A DNA stretch of 46,623 bases from an uncultured Oscillospiraceae bacterium (lineage in GTDB: Bacteria; Bacillota; Clostridia; Oscillospirales; Ruminococcaceae), in contig CAJTTH010000025.1 of assembly GCA_910579125.1 (NCBI GenBank), forward strand, positions 1-46,623, written 5' to 3'. Both the position numbers and the translations under genes were made by a program. Of this stretch, positions 23,692-32,128 are shown one piece after another. Every line of letters begins with the position of its first letter. The first letter of the stretch is position 1. The notes beneath the pieces are model-generated. The model had not been told where the DNA came from, ran no database searches, and was given only the letters and a program-made list of their open reading frames with translations.

Positions 23692-25128
23692 TTACAGTTC
23701 GTTAGCTATATCGGACTTAACCGCGGTTGTATCGCCCATAAATCTTGCGGCGCGTTCGGGGTTGTACTTTTCATCGAGCAGCTTTTCGTCAATTCTGTCG
23801 AGCTCGTTCTTCGGCAGCGCACACAACAAATCCCAGCCGAGATCAATCGTTTCGTCGATCGACCTGTTTTCGTCAAAACCCTGATTAAGGAAATGCTCCT
23901 CGAACAGCACGCCGAAGCGCATATATGCTCTGTCGCTCTCGGAAAGCTCCTCCTCGCCGATTACCGATGCCAGCGAACGTGCGTCCTGAACCTTCGCGTA
24001 AGCCGCAAAAAGCTGATTGGATACCGCTGCATGATCGCTGCGCGTGTAGCCCTCGCCGATACCGTCCTTCATAAGTCTCGACAGCGACAACAGAACCGAC
24101 AGACCCGGGTAAATGCCCTTTTGGTCGAGGTCGCGGTCAAAAACTATCTGCCCCTCCGTGATATATGCGGTAAGGTCTGGGATAGGATGAGTGATGTCGT
24201 CGTTCGGCATAGTCAGAATGGGTATCTGCGTAACCGAGCCCGTGCTGCCCTCGACAACTCCTGCACGCTCGTACAACGCCGCGAGGTTGGAGTACAGATA
24301 GCCGGGGTAGCCCTTACGTCCGGGAATCTCGCCCTTTGACGAAGAGAACTCGCGAAGCGCCTCGGCATAGCTCGTCATATCGGTCATAATTACCAGAATG
24401 TGCATATTTTTCTCAAACGCCAGATACTCCGCTGCGGTAAGCGCACAAAGCGGCGTGAGCAGACGCTCGATTATCGGGTCGCTCGACAGGTTCAGGAACA
24501 TACAAACGCGCTCGATAGCGCCCGTTTCCTCAAACGAGCGGCGGAAATAATCCGCGACGTCGTTCTGCACGCCCATTGCCGCAAACACTATCGCGAAATC
24601 GGCGTTGTCCTCACCCGTGATCTTAGCCTGCTTTGCTATCTGCACGGCGAGTTTGTTGTGCGACAGACCCGAGCCCGAGAAAATAGGCAGCTTCTGTCCG
24701 CGGATAAGCGTCATAAGCGCGTCTATCGAGGAAATGCCGGTATGGATATAGTTGCGCGGGTATTGCCGTGCGACGGGGTTGAGCGACTGTCCGTTTACGT
24801 CGCCCATTTTTTCGGGGAACACCGCGCCCAAGCCGTCGATAGGCTTGCCCGCGCCGCTGAACACACGTCCGAGCATCTCCGCCGTAAGCGGTATCTCAAG
24901 CGGTTTTCCCGAGAAAACCGTCTTTGTGTTCGTAAGCGAAATGCCGTTCGTACCCTCGAACACCTGCAAAATAGCCTTATCGCCCGCAAGCTCGACCACG
25001 CGCCCTATGCGCTCCGTGCCGTTGTCGAGACGTATTCTCGCGATCTCGTCATACGCTACGCCTTTAACTCCCTCAAGCGCCACAAGAGGTCCGTTTATGT
25101 CTTTCAGTCCCACATACTGCAAACTCAT
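23692..25128 (-). CDS. atpB: V/A-type ATPase subunit B (regulatory, non-catalytic)
   Basis: The 478-residue subunit alternates with A in the hexamer. It lacks a Walker A loop (GSGLSHNKLA stands at that place), as expected for the non-catalytic subunit, and contains the family motif GSVTQIPILTMPNDDITHPIPD. The ATG overlaps the atpA stop (ATGA), so the 1:1 partners are translationally coupled. Confidence 0.96.
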   Translation of the reverse strand: MSLQYVGLKDINGPLVALEGVKGVAYDEIARIRLDNGTERIGRVVELAGDKAILQVFEGTNGISLTNTKTVFSGKPLEIPLTAEMLGRVFSGAGKPIDGLGAVFPEKMGDVNGQSLNPVARQYPRNYIHTGISSIDALMTLIRGQKLPIFSGSGLSHNKLAVQIAKQAKITGEDNADFAIVFAAMGVQNDVADYFRRSFEETGAIERVCMFLNLSSDPIIERLLTPLCALTAAEYLAFEKNMHILVIMTDMTSYAEALREFSSSKGEIPGRKGYPGYLYSNLAALYERAGVVEGSTGSVTQIPILTMPNDDITHPIPDLTAYITEGQIVFDRDLDQKGIYPGLSVLLSLSRLMKDGIGEGYTRSDHAAVSNQLFAAYAKVQDARSLASVIGEEELSESDRAYMRFGVLFEEHFLNQGFDENRSIDETIDLGWDLLCALPKNELDRIDEKLLDEKYNPERAARFMGDTTAVKSDIANEL

Positions 25129-26927
25129 AATAGCCCTCCCGTGACGGTCAAACCGCCGATTTTCTCCTCTATCTCCGCAAAATACCCGTCAAACTTATCA
25201 AGCTCGTCGTTCGGAATATCGTACTTTATTTTGACCGCTTTGTCGAACAGCCCCGTTGCCATGATATCGGACAGCGGCACGCCGTTTTTCAGCGCCGCGA
25301 GCGACTTCACGTACAGCTCGACAATAACCTTCATCATAAGGCGCTGCTTTTCGAGCGGAACATAGGTATCATCCTTGTGGTAGGCGTTCTGCTGCAAAAA
25401 GCCCACACGCACCACTCTCGCCGTTTCAATCGCGAGCTTCTGGTCGTCAGGCAGAACATCCGCGCCTATCAGCTTCACGATCTCCATGAGCTTTGTTTCT
25501 TCCTGTAAAATGTTGGATATTTTCTGGCGAAGCGCCATAAAATCGGGGCTTACGTTCTTGTTGAAGAAGTCCGACAGGTCCTCGATATACTCCGAGTAGC
25601 TTGAATTCCAGTCGATAGCGGGGTAGTGACGCGCATACGCAAGCGACTTGTCCAGCGCCCAGAAGCACCTTACAAAGCGCTTTGTGTTCTGCGTTACGGG
25701 CTCCGAGAAGTCCGAACCCTGCGGTGATACCGCACCGATAATAGTAACGCTGCCCTCCGTGCCGTTAAGGTTCTCGACGTAGCCCGCGCGCTCGTAGAAC
25801 TCCGAAAGGCGGCTCGGCAGATACGCGGGGAAGCCCTCCTCGGCCGGCATCTCCTCCAGACGCCCCGAGATCTCGCGCAGAGCCTCCGCCCAGCGTGACG
25901 TGGAATCCGCCATGATCGCTATATGATAGCCCATATCGCGGTAGTATTCCGCGAGGGTGATGCCCGTGTAAATGCTCGCCTCGCGCGCCGCGACGGGCAT
26001 ATTTGAGGTATTTGCTATAAGCACCGTTCTGTCGGTCAGCGGACGGTTCGACTTCGGGTCGATGAGCTCCGAGAACTCCTCAAGCACCTGCGTCATTTCG
26101 TTTCCGCGCTCGCCGCAGCCGATGTACACGATAATATCCGCGTCGCACCACTTCGCAAGCTGATGCTGCGTCATGGTCTTGCCCGTACCGAATCCGCCCG
26201 GGATAGCCGCAGCGCCGCCCTTTGCTATCGGGATTATCGTGTCGATAACTCGCTGTCCCGTGATAAGCGGACGGTTTATCGGCAGACGCTTGGAAACGGG
26301 TCTCGCCTTTTTTATCGCCCACTTCTGAACCATTGTGAGCGGCAATTCCGTGCCGTCCGCGAGCTTCAGTTTAATAATGGTATCGTTTACACAATATTGC
26401 CCGTTGTCAACGGCGAATGTAACCTCTCCCTCGATGTTCGGCGGCACCATGCACTTGTGCGTGATAAGCGCCGTCTCGGGGCAGGTGCAGTAAACATCGC
26501 CGCTGCGAAGCCTGCCGCCGACCTTGGCGGTCACGGTGACGTCGTACTTCTTCTCGGTATCAAGCGAAAACAGGCTGTTACCCTCTGTGACAAACGGATT
26601 TATGGGCAGATTCGTTAAACCTGTAGGGTTTATTTTGGTCATATCGCGCAGCGGACGTTCTATCCCGTCAAATATATTGGAAATAATTCCCGGTCCGAGG
26701 TTCGCGCAGACGGGCGCGCCGGTGCTCTCAATAGGCTCGCCGATCTTCAGCCCCGCGGTATTCTCGTATACCTGAATGGTCGTGAACTCGTCGGTAACGC
26801 CGATAACCTCGCCGATAAGCCGTTTATCGCCGACATACACCATTTCAAGCATGGAAAAATCACGGGTATTCGCCGCCTTAACAACAGGACCGTTTATGGA
26901 AAAAACAGTATTATTCAAAAAATTCAA
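25125..26927 (-). CDS. atpA: V/A-type ATPase catalytic subunit A
   Basis: The 600-residue catalytic subunit hydrolyses or makes ATP. The Walker A loop GGFGTGKT is near residue 240, Walker B-like IMADSTSRWAEALRE follows at about 335-350, and the non-homologous insert typical of V/A-type A subunits (about 110-190) is present. It starts 28 nt after atpE. Whether the complex works as pump or synthase, and with H+ or Na+, is not decided by this subunit. Confidence 0.97.
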   Translation of the reverse strand: MNFLNNTVFSINGPVVKAANTRDFSMLEMVYVGDKRLIGEVIGVTDEFTTIQVYENTAGLKIGEPIESTGAPVCANLGPGIISNIFDGIERPLRDMTKINPTGLTNLPINPFVTEGNSLFSLDTEKKYDVTVTAKVGGRLRSGDVYCTCPETALITHKCMVPPNIEGEVTFAVDNGQYCVNDTIIKLKLADGTELPLTMVQKWAIKKARPVSKRLPINRPLITGQRVIDTIIPIAKGGAAAIPGGFGTGKTMTQHQLAKWCDADIIVYIGCGERGNEMTQVLEEFSELIDPKSNRPLTDRTVLIANTSNMPVAAREASIYTGITLAEYYRDMGYHIAIMADSTSRWAEALREISGRLEEMPAEEGFPAYLPSRLSEFYERAGYVENLNGTEGSVTIIGAVSPQGSDFSEPVTQNTKRFVRCFWALDKSLAYARHYPAIDWNSSYSEYIEDLSDFFNKNVSPDFMALRQKISNILQEETKLMEIVKLIGADVLPDDQKLAIETARVVRVGFLQQNAYHKDDTYVPLEKQRLMMKVIVELYVKSLAALKNGVPLSDIMATGLFDKAVKIKYDIPNDELDKFDGYFAEIEEKIGGLTVTGGLL

Positions 26928-26955
26928 GCCCCTTTCGGAGACGGAAAACAGGACG

Positions 26956-27540
26956 TTACAGTCTCAATTCCGCCTTGTCGGAGAATTTCTCCCTTTCATC
27001 GGCAAGCGCCGCGTCTATGGACAAATCGGCGAACAGCCCCTTATTCTTGTCCATTGCGCAGATACCTCCGAGTATTATCGAGTTATCCGCGCAAACCTCG
27101 TTTTTAGTAAGCGCTTTTACCCTGTCAACATCTCTCACCGCCGCGAGGATAACGCAACCCTTTCCGAGAGCGTCCTCGGCGCTTTTTATCGAGCGCTCCA
27201 AATACCCGTCGTACTTCGCGGACTTCGTGAATTCCGCAAGCTCAGCGCGTATTTCCTCAAAAAAGCCCTCTATCAGCTCGTTTCTGTGGGCACGCACCGA
27301 CTTTGTAGTCTCAAAATCGCAGCGCGAGAACTCCTTTTTGTACTTCGCCGCCGCGCTGTTCTGTTCCGCGCGTACCTGCGCCAGCGCCTCCCGTGCGGCG
27401 AATTCCGCCTTTGCTTTGCCTGCGGCGTTCTTCTTTTCGCGTATCTTCGCGGTAAGCGCCGCGATTTCCTCATCCGCCTGCTTGTCGATCTGCGTGCGGA
27501 ACCTCTCCAGCTTCGAGGAGTTGATAACGTCTAAATCCAT
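26956..27540 (-). CDS. atpE: V/A-type ATPase subunit E (peripheral stalk)
   Basis: The 194-residue protein has a long charged N-terminal helix (about 10-90, rich in Ala, Lys and Glu) and a globular C-terminal part, the usual E subunit plan; with H it forms the peripheral stalk. The ATG at 27540 follows AGAGGAATTAGT and gives the normal length. A longer reading frame from 27645 would overlap atpF by about 85 nt and has no ribosome site. Confidence 0.88.
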   Translation of the reverse strand: MDLDVINSSKLERFRTQIDKQADEEIAALTAKIREKKNAAGKAKAEFAAREALAQVRAEQNSAAAKYKKEFSRCDFETTKSVRAHRNELIEGFFEEIRAELAEFTKSAKYDGYLERSIKSAEDALGKGCVILAAVRDVDRVKALTKNEVCADNSIILGGICAMDKNKGLFADLSIDAALADEREKFSDKAELRL

Positions 27541-27559
27541 ACTAATTCCTCTCGTACAA

Positions 27560-27868
27560 TTACAGTTTAATGCCGATAGCCTCCTCGACGTAACGGCTGA
27601 TAGCGTCGATAACGCCGCTGTTTCCGTGTCTGTCGGGAATTTCAACGATAAGCGGTCTGCGGCGGTTGAGCTTAATATCGTAGACCTTGTCGTGGCAAAG
27701 CGTAACCAGCTTTTCGGTCATAAGCACGACCGCGACATCCTCGTCCTCGACGGCGGCGTTAAGCGCACTCACCGTTTCTTCCGCGCTGCCCGCGACAACG
27801 CCCTCTATTCCCGCGATCCGCAAACCCATTTTGGTATCGGCATTATCGCTTATCAGATAGAATTTCAT
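27560..27868 (-). CDS. atpF: V/A-type ATPase subunit F
   Basis: The 102-residue central-stalk subunit has the CheY-like fold pattern of the family: MKFYLISDNADTKMGLRIAGIEG, then VAVVLMTEKL, and RRRPLIVEIPDRHG near the C-terminus. It sits between atpK and atpE, 14 nt after the former. In Enterococcus naming this is NtpG. Confidence 0.94.
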   Translation of the reverse strand: MKFYLISDNADTKMGLRIAGIEGVVAGSAEETVSALNAAVEDEDVAVVLMTEKLVTLCHDKVYDIKLNRRRPLIVEIPDRHGNSGVIDAISRYVEEAIGIKL

Positions 27869-27882
27869 AGCAGAGCCTCAAA

Positions 27883-28323
27883 TTAACCAAACAGAATAAG
27901 GATAGAGATAAGCAGTCCGTAGATGGCAACGCCCTCGCCCAAGGCCACAAAGATAAGCGCCTTAGAGAATGCCTTATCATTCTCGGAAACCGCTCCGATA
28001 GCTGCGGGAGCTGCGCCGCCAACGGCAACGCCCGTACCGATAGTACCAAGACCGGTTGAAAGTCCCGCACCGATGTACCTCAAACCCTCGGCGAGACCTT
28101 CCGTGCCCGCAGCGGCAGCGTCTGCGGCAGCCGCAAACGCTCCTGTCATCGGAAGCATTGTCATAACCAGCATTACGCCGAAGAACGAAGCGACATTCGC
28201 GATAACCGCACGCTTTCTGTTCACGGGTTTCTTGTCGTGCATACGCTTAAGGCTTACAAAAAGCGGCGCCATAATTGCCGCGACAGCAACCAGCGGCATA
28301 AGGAAAAGAAATACCATATTCAT
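27883..28323 (-). CDS. atpK: V/A-type ATPase membrane rotor subunit K
   Basis: The 146-residue proteolipid has four membrane segments. The C-terminal pair is the standard ion-binding hairpin (YIGAGLSTGLGTIGTGVAVGGA, then ALGEGVAIYGLLISILIL, whose Glu is the likely ion ligand). The N-terminal pair (residues about 2-22 and 38-60, joined by the basic loop KRMHDKKPVNRKR) does not look like a duplicated c-hairpin and has no acidic residue in the membrane. No membrane Gln accompanies the Glu, so ion type is open. The ATG at 28323 lies 8 nt after GGAGG; the in-frame TTG at 28338 overlaps that site. Confidence 0.92.
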   Translation of the reverse strand: MNMVFLFLMPLVAVAAIMAPLFVSLKRMHDKKPVNRKRAVIANVASFFGVMLVMTMLPMTGAFAAAADAAAAGTEGLAEGLRYIGAGLSTGLGTIGTGVAVGGAAPAAIGAVSENDKAFSKALIFVALGEGVAIYGLLISILILFG

Positions 28324-28350
28324 AATTTTGTCCTCCAAAAATCATTTAAC

Positions 28351-30330
28351 TCAAATTTCACTGTCAAGCCTTATCTCAACGGGCTTGAAATCCGTTCCGC
28401 CGCCCTCGTAGAAACGGCTGAATATCTCGTAGAACTCAAGACGAAGCACCTGAATACCCACAAGCAAGCCCTCGATAGCCATAACGATCGCGTTTCCGAT
28501 TATATAAACGATGACCGTTTTCGCTGTTACGGGAGCATCGCCGTTCGCCGTACCCGCAAGCTGCGATACGACCAGCATAAAGCCAGCGTGCGAGAGCACG
28601 AAGCCGCCTACTCTCAAATACGACATCGTGTTCGACAAAAAGCTTATCGCCGATTCGAACAGCTCGATAAAGTTCTCGATTATAAAATTGCCGACGCTCA
28701 TCTTCTCCTCGGACTTCTTACCCGAAATCAGATCGGTAAGCGGGTGCTTAAAGAAGATCAATATTACGGGCAGTACTATAAGACAAATAATATACGGAGC
28801 GTTCATAAGCGGTATGCCGTAGAGCATCTGGCAAATCAGCCCGACAACCAGAGCCACGTACAAAACTATGCCAGAAATTCCGTTCACCGCGAACAGCGCC
28901 TCGCCTTTTTTTCCGTCTCTGAAATTCAGCACCATGTTGAAGATCATCGAAATCAGTATCAGTACAATACCTATCCCCAACGAAAACAGCAGAACCACCG
29001 TTGATGCCTGGAAAATATTCTCAGGGTGCTCGGGTATCCCGAGGCCGCCGAAAAGCTTGCACACATTGTGCCAGATCTCCTCGCGATGATAGATGGGCTT
29101 GATTATCGTCTCAATTCCGAATACCGAGCCGTAAATGCAGCCGCCCGCCATCGAGAAAAAGCCCAGTCTTGTCATTATCGGCGCAAGTCCGTTTTTCGTG
29201 AGTTTGGTGAGCAGCAGACCCAGCAGCGTTACCACCAGACCCTGACCCACATCGCCGAACATCAGCCCGAACAGTATCATATAGGTAAACGCGACATACG
29301 GCGTGGGATCAAACGTTCCGTATGTCGGCAGCCCATACATCTTCACGAACATCTCAAATGGTCGTGTAATTCGATTGTTTTTCAGTCTTACGGGGATATT
29401 CGGGTTAGACTTGCCCTTTTCAACCGGTATCTCCAGCACCCGTATATCATCCGATGTGCTCTTGAGAGCGCTCTCGAGCTTCTTGAACTCTCCCGTCGGA
29501 CAAAATCCCGAAAACGAGAATTTATTATCCGAAATAATAGTCTTTTTCCGCAGCTCAAAGCAGTCCGACTTGTATTTGAGCTTGCACATGACCGCCGTGA
29601 ACTCTCCCTTAAGCTCGTCGGTGAAGTACGCCAACTCATGCTCCAGCCGCGTTTTCTCCTCTTCCTCCGCGGCGATACGCTCGGCGAGCTTCTTGTCCGC
29701 GCCCTCGGCGTCGTCCTCCAGATAATCGGGCAGCCTTGTACGCTCAAAGCAAAGCGAATTCATCACCGCGTCCGCGAACTCGACAAGCGTCGTAGGCGCG
29801 AGATATATCCCGTAAACGTAATCGGGCGAAGTTTCAAACGGCAGGAAGATAAAGCACTTTGACGCGTAATATCCGAGCTTTTTTTCATTCTCTGCGGGCA
29901 GTCTGCCGATCCTCATCTTCACATATTTCAGTGCGAACAGATCGCGGAACGAAACGTCCAATCCGATCAAGTGCTTCAGATACGCGTCCGTTTCCCTGTG
30001 CTCCTCCAGCGACCGCGCGATTTTCTCACGCCTGGCGTTTATTTCGTCATACCGTCTGCCGATATCCTCAAAATACCGCTCAAAATCCTCGCCGGTCTCA
30101 TACGGCACATACTTGAAATCGCAGTACTCCGCTTTGATATTCAGATTTACCGCCATATCCCGCACCTTTGCGTATGTTCCGAGATAAGGATTCTGCTCGT
30201 TGAGATTATGCAGAACCGCGCCGCCCGTCGTGATCTGAAACTGCTTGCTGTCACAGCACTCCATAAGCGCCGCGTCAAGATGTTCAAGCGCGCCCTCAAT
30301 CGAAACAAGCGACATTTTCTCAATAGCCAT
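28351..30330 (-). CDS. atpI: V/A-type ATPase membrane stator subunit I
   Basis: The 659-residue protein has a soluble N-terminal half (about 1-330, coiled-coil stalk contact) and a C-terminal half with about eight membrane segments (about 340-640) forming the stator half-channel. Family motifs include PTYGTFDPTPYVAFTYMILFGLMFGDVGQG and SYLRVGGFVLSHAGFM. AGGGGTGA precedes the ATG. It is separated from atpC by an 86-nt gap with two hairpins, the only sizeable gap in the operon. Confidence 0.95.
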   Translation of the reverse strand: MAIEKMSLVSIEGALEHLDAALMECCDSKQFQITTGGAVLHNLNEQNPYLGTYAKVRDMAVNLNIKAEYCDFKYVPYETGEDFERYFEDIGRRYDEINARREKIARSLEEHRETDAYLKHLIGLDVSFRDLFALKYVKMRIGRLPAENEKKLGYYASKCFIFLPFETSPDYVYGIYLAPTTLVEFADAVMNSLCFERTRLPDYLEDDAEGADKKLAERIAAEEEEKTRLEHELAYFTDELKGEFTAVMCKLKYKSDCFELRKKTIISDNKFSFSGFCPTGEFKKLESALKSTSDDIRVLEIPVEKGKSNPNIPVRLKNNRITRPFEMFVKMYGLPTYGTFDPTPYVAFTYMILFGLMFGDVGQGLVVTLLGLLLTKLTKNGLAPIMTRLGFFSMAGGCIYGSVFGIETIIKPIYHREEIWHNVCKLFGGLGIPEHPENIFQASTVVLLFSLGIGIVLILISMIFNMVLNFRDGKKGEALFAVNGISGIVLYVALVVGLICQMLYGIPLMNAPYIICLIVLPVILIFFKHPLTDLISGKKSEEKMSVGNFIIENFIELFESAISFLSNTMSYLRVGGFVLSHAGFMLVVSQLAGTANGDAPVTAKTVIVYIIGNAIVMAIEGLLVGIQVLRLEFYEIFSRFYEGGGTDFKPVEIRLDSEI

Positions 30331-30358
30331 ATTTTCACCCCTTATTTTATGTCGGATG

Positions 30359-30404
30359 TGCGCCGTCTGCGCATTACCAACGGTATATTTTGTCGAAAAT
30401 ATAC
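30359..30404 (-). other. Two small hairpins in the atpC-atpI intergenic gap
   Basis: A perfect 9-bp stem with a four-base loop is at 30383-30404 (GTATATTTT / AAAATATAC) and a 5-bp GC-rich stem with a five-base loop is at 30359-30373 (TGCGC / GCGCA). They lie within the 86 nt between the atpC stop and the atpI start. Neither is followed by a T run, so they are not terminators; an mRNA-processing or stability role is possible. Confidence 0.5.
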
Positions 30405-30416
30405 GAAATCACAAAT

Positions 30417-31451
30417 TTAAATCACGAGCATATTCAGGATCACAGAGCCGTCAAGCCCGTATCTTATACCCTCAATAAGCGTTTTGATGTTTTTCAGTTC
30501 GATCTCCAGCAGCTCTGTCAGCGCGAAATACACCACCGACGAGCTTTGCGAAAGCCGCAGCGTCTTATGAAGATAATCGAGACTTATCCGCTCCGTCAGC
30601 AGCTCCACCGTTTCGGGAACATCCGAACTTGTCCTATACCCGATGTTATCAAGCTCGGCAGCTATTCTGTTGATATCGCGCTCTGCCGCCAGACGTTCAA
30701 CTGCCTCGCCCGACAGCCTGTACTTGAACGGCAGCAGCTCCTTTTTTACCGACTCCGTGTCGTCGCCGAAAAACATCGTGTATCTGTGCAGCAATACCGT
30801 ATTTTCCATATCTATGCCGCGCAGCACCGCGCGTTTAAGCTCCTTTTTTTCCGAGCCTTTGAAATTCTTCTCGATCATTTTCAGCAGCCTCATATAGTAG
30901 AGCCTGTAAAGCTGCCTTTCACACTCGCAGACATCGAGTTTTCCCGTTTCAGCCGCCGTTATCAGAGGTTCCTTAAGCGCCGAAAAGTATGGTGTGCCAT
31001 CCAGTATATGCAGAGTTTCCACAAGACTTCCCGCGGTTCCCAGAGCGGGCAAGTCAACGTTTGAGTGCTCAGTCAGGAACATCGGCATCGCCGCGATATA
31101 GGTATCGGGATTTCCTGCCGCTGCGCACTGTATCGCCGCCAGTATCTGCTCAATCTCCAATTGCATTACGATATATTTGAAGTAATTTTTACTTTCTGTA
31201 AAGTCGAACCTGTGAAAGCTCTCAAAAATATCGAACACCGACCGCCGCAGAACCGCCTCAAGCTGTCCTCGGTGAACGGTCTGCGGATTTACCGCCGCGA
31301 GCGCCTTACCATAGCGCGCCGTCTGCTTTAGATACGCGCACACGTCGGGAACGTTCTCCTTTGCTGCGAGCAGAGTGTAATCCTCCGCCGTCAGCGACCG
31401 CCCCAGCACCGCGCGCGCCTTTGCGGTAACGGCATTTGACGAAAACGACAT
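30417..31451 (-). CDS. atpC: V/A-type ATPase subunit C (rotor-to-ring connector)
   Basis: The 344-residue all-helical protein has the subunit C/d pattern: AVTAKARAVLGRSLTAEDYTLL at the N-terminus, three repeated helical bundles with YxxYF-like FTESKNYFKYIVMQLEIEQI, and a C-terminal LELKNIKTLIEGIRYGL helix that fits the central rotor. The ATG is one base past the stop of the stalk gene, with GGGGTG as ribosome site inside the preceding gene. Confidence 0.92.
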   Translation of the reverse strand: MSFSSNAVTAKARAVLGRSLTAEDYTLLAAKENVPDVCAYLKQTARYGKALAAVNPQTVHRGQLEAVLRRSVFDIFESFHRFDFTESKNYFKYIVMQLEIEQILAAIQCAAAGNPDTYIAAMPMFLTEHSNVDLPALGTAGSLVETLHILDGTPYFSALKEPLITAAETGKLDVCECERQLYRLYYMRLLKMIEKNFKGSEKKELKRAVLRGIDMENTVLLHRYTMFFGDDTESVKKELLPFKYRLSGEAVERLAAERDINRIAAELDNIGYRTSSDVPETVELLTERISLDYLHKTLRLSQSSSVVYFALTELLEIELKNIKTLIEGIRYGLDGSVILNMLVI

Positions 31452-31452
31452 A

Positions 31453-31761
31453 TCAACACCCCGTTATTCTGCCAATTATTTCCTTTTTCCAATCCGCTTT
31501 ATGCGCGTTGAATATCTCGTCCAGCTTCGCGCATTGTTCGCCGCGTATCTTCTCCGCCTGCGACAGACGTTCCGACAGCTTTGTCTCCTGCTCGCGGCAG
31601 AAACGCTCCACCTTTGCACGCTCCTCGGAAACCAGTTTTTCGCGTGCCCTTGCCGCTTCCTCGCCGGACTCGTCCGACAGACGGCGTTCCTTCTCGATCG
31701 CTTTTTCCGCGCGGGCCGCCGCTGCCTTATCCATGTTGATTATCTGCTGCAATATTTCCAT
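31453..31761 (-). CDS. V/A-type ATPase stalk subunit H-like (G/H) coiled-coil protein
   Basis: The 102-residue protein is one continuous charged coiled coil (AAAARAEKAIEKERRL..., EEAARAREKLVSEERAKVERF). It occupies the first operon position, where the G/H-type peripheral stalk partner of subunit E is usually encoded, so role assignment rests on position and coiled-coil character. The ATG at 31761 lies 7 nt after GGGAG; a longer frame from 31857 begins without a ribosome site. Confidence 0.82.
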   Translation of the reverse strand: MEILQQIINMDKAAAARAEKAIEKERRLSDESGEEAARAREKLVSEERAKVERFCREQETKLSERLSQAEKIRGEQCAKLDEIFNAHKADWKKEIIGRITGC

Positions 31762-31848
31762 TTTGTACTCCCGATCATAATAACGAAATGCGTCGTTCCG
31801 CACACCGTTTATTTGCCGCCGTCTACTGCAAATATTTTGCCGTAAAGC

Positions 31849-31877
31849 GTTATACATATTTATAATAGAACAGTAAA
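31849..31877 (-). promoter_or_regulatory. Candidate promoter of the V-ATPase operon
   Basis: TTTACT (31872-31877), 17 bases and TATAAC (31849-31854) lie on the reverse strand, about 80 nt before the first gene. The boxes are imperfect, so other start points in this AT-rich region are possible. The 367-nt gap between the operon and the flotillin gene holds no other gene. Confidence 0.4.
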
Positions 31878-31999
31878 TTTTTCATACCTTAATATTTTAA
31901 ATCAAACTTCCCAAATCGTCAACAGTTAAAGTACACAAATTTAACATATATTTCACTGCTTTTTTTGGAGTTTTAACAAAAAATAACAGCTTGTGCAAT

Positions 32000-32025
32000 A
32001 TACAGCGTGATAAAAATACAGCGTG
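32000..32025 (+). repeat. Direct repeats upstream of the flotillin promoter
   Basis: ATACAGCGTG occurs twice, at 32000-32009 and 32016-32025, a 16-bp period. The pair is framed by two copies of TGTGCAA (31992-31998 and 32031-32037). It lies about 40-60 nt upstream of the -35 box, where an activator site could be; nothing in the window identifies the protein. Confidence 0.5.
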
Positions 32026-32061
32026 TTTTTTGTGCAAAACCACAAAAATATTTGTTGTACC

Positions 32062-32090
32062 TTGACGAAATTTTTTTAAAATGGTACAAT
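32062..32090 (+). promoter_or_regulatory. Sigma-A promoter of the flotillin gene
   Basis: TTGACG (32062-32067), 17 bases and TACAAT (32085-32090) lie on the forward strand; the start would be about 32 nt before the ATG. Confidence 0.8.
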
Positions 32091-32128
32091 ATAATCAAGT
32101 TAGGTCTCTGTTTTGAAAGGAGAAGATC

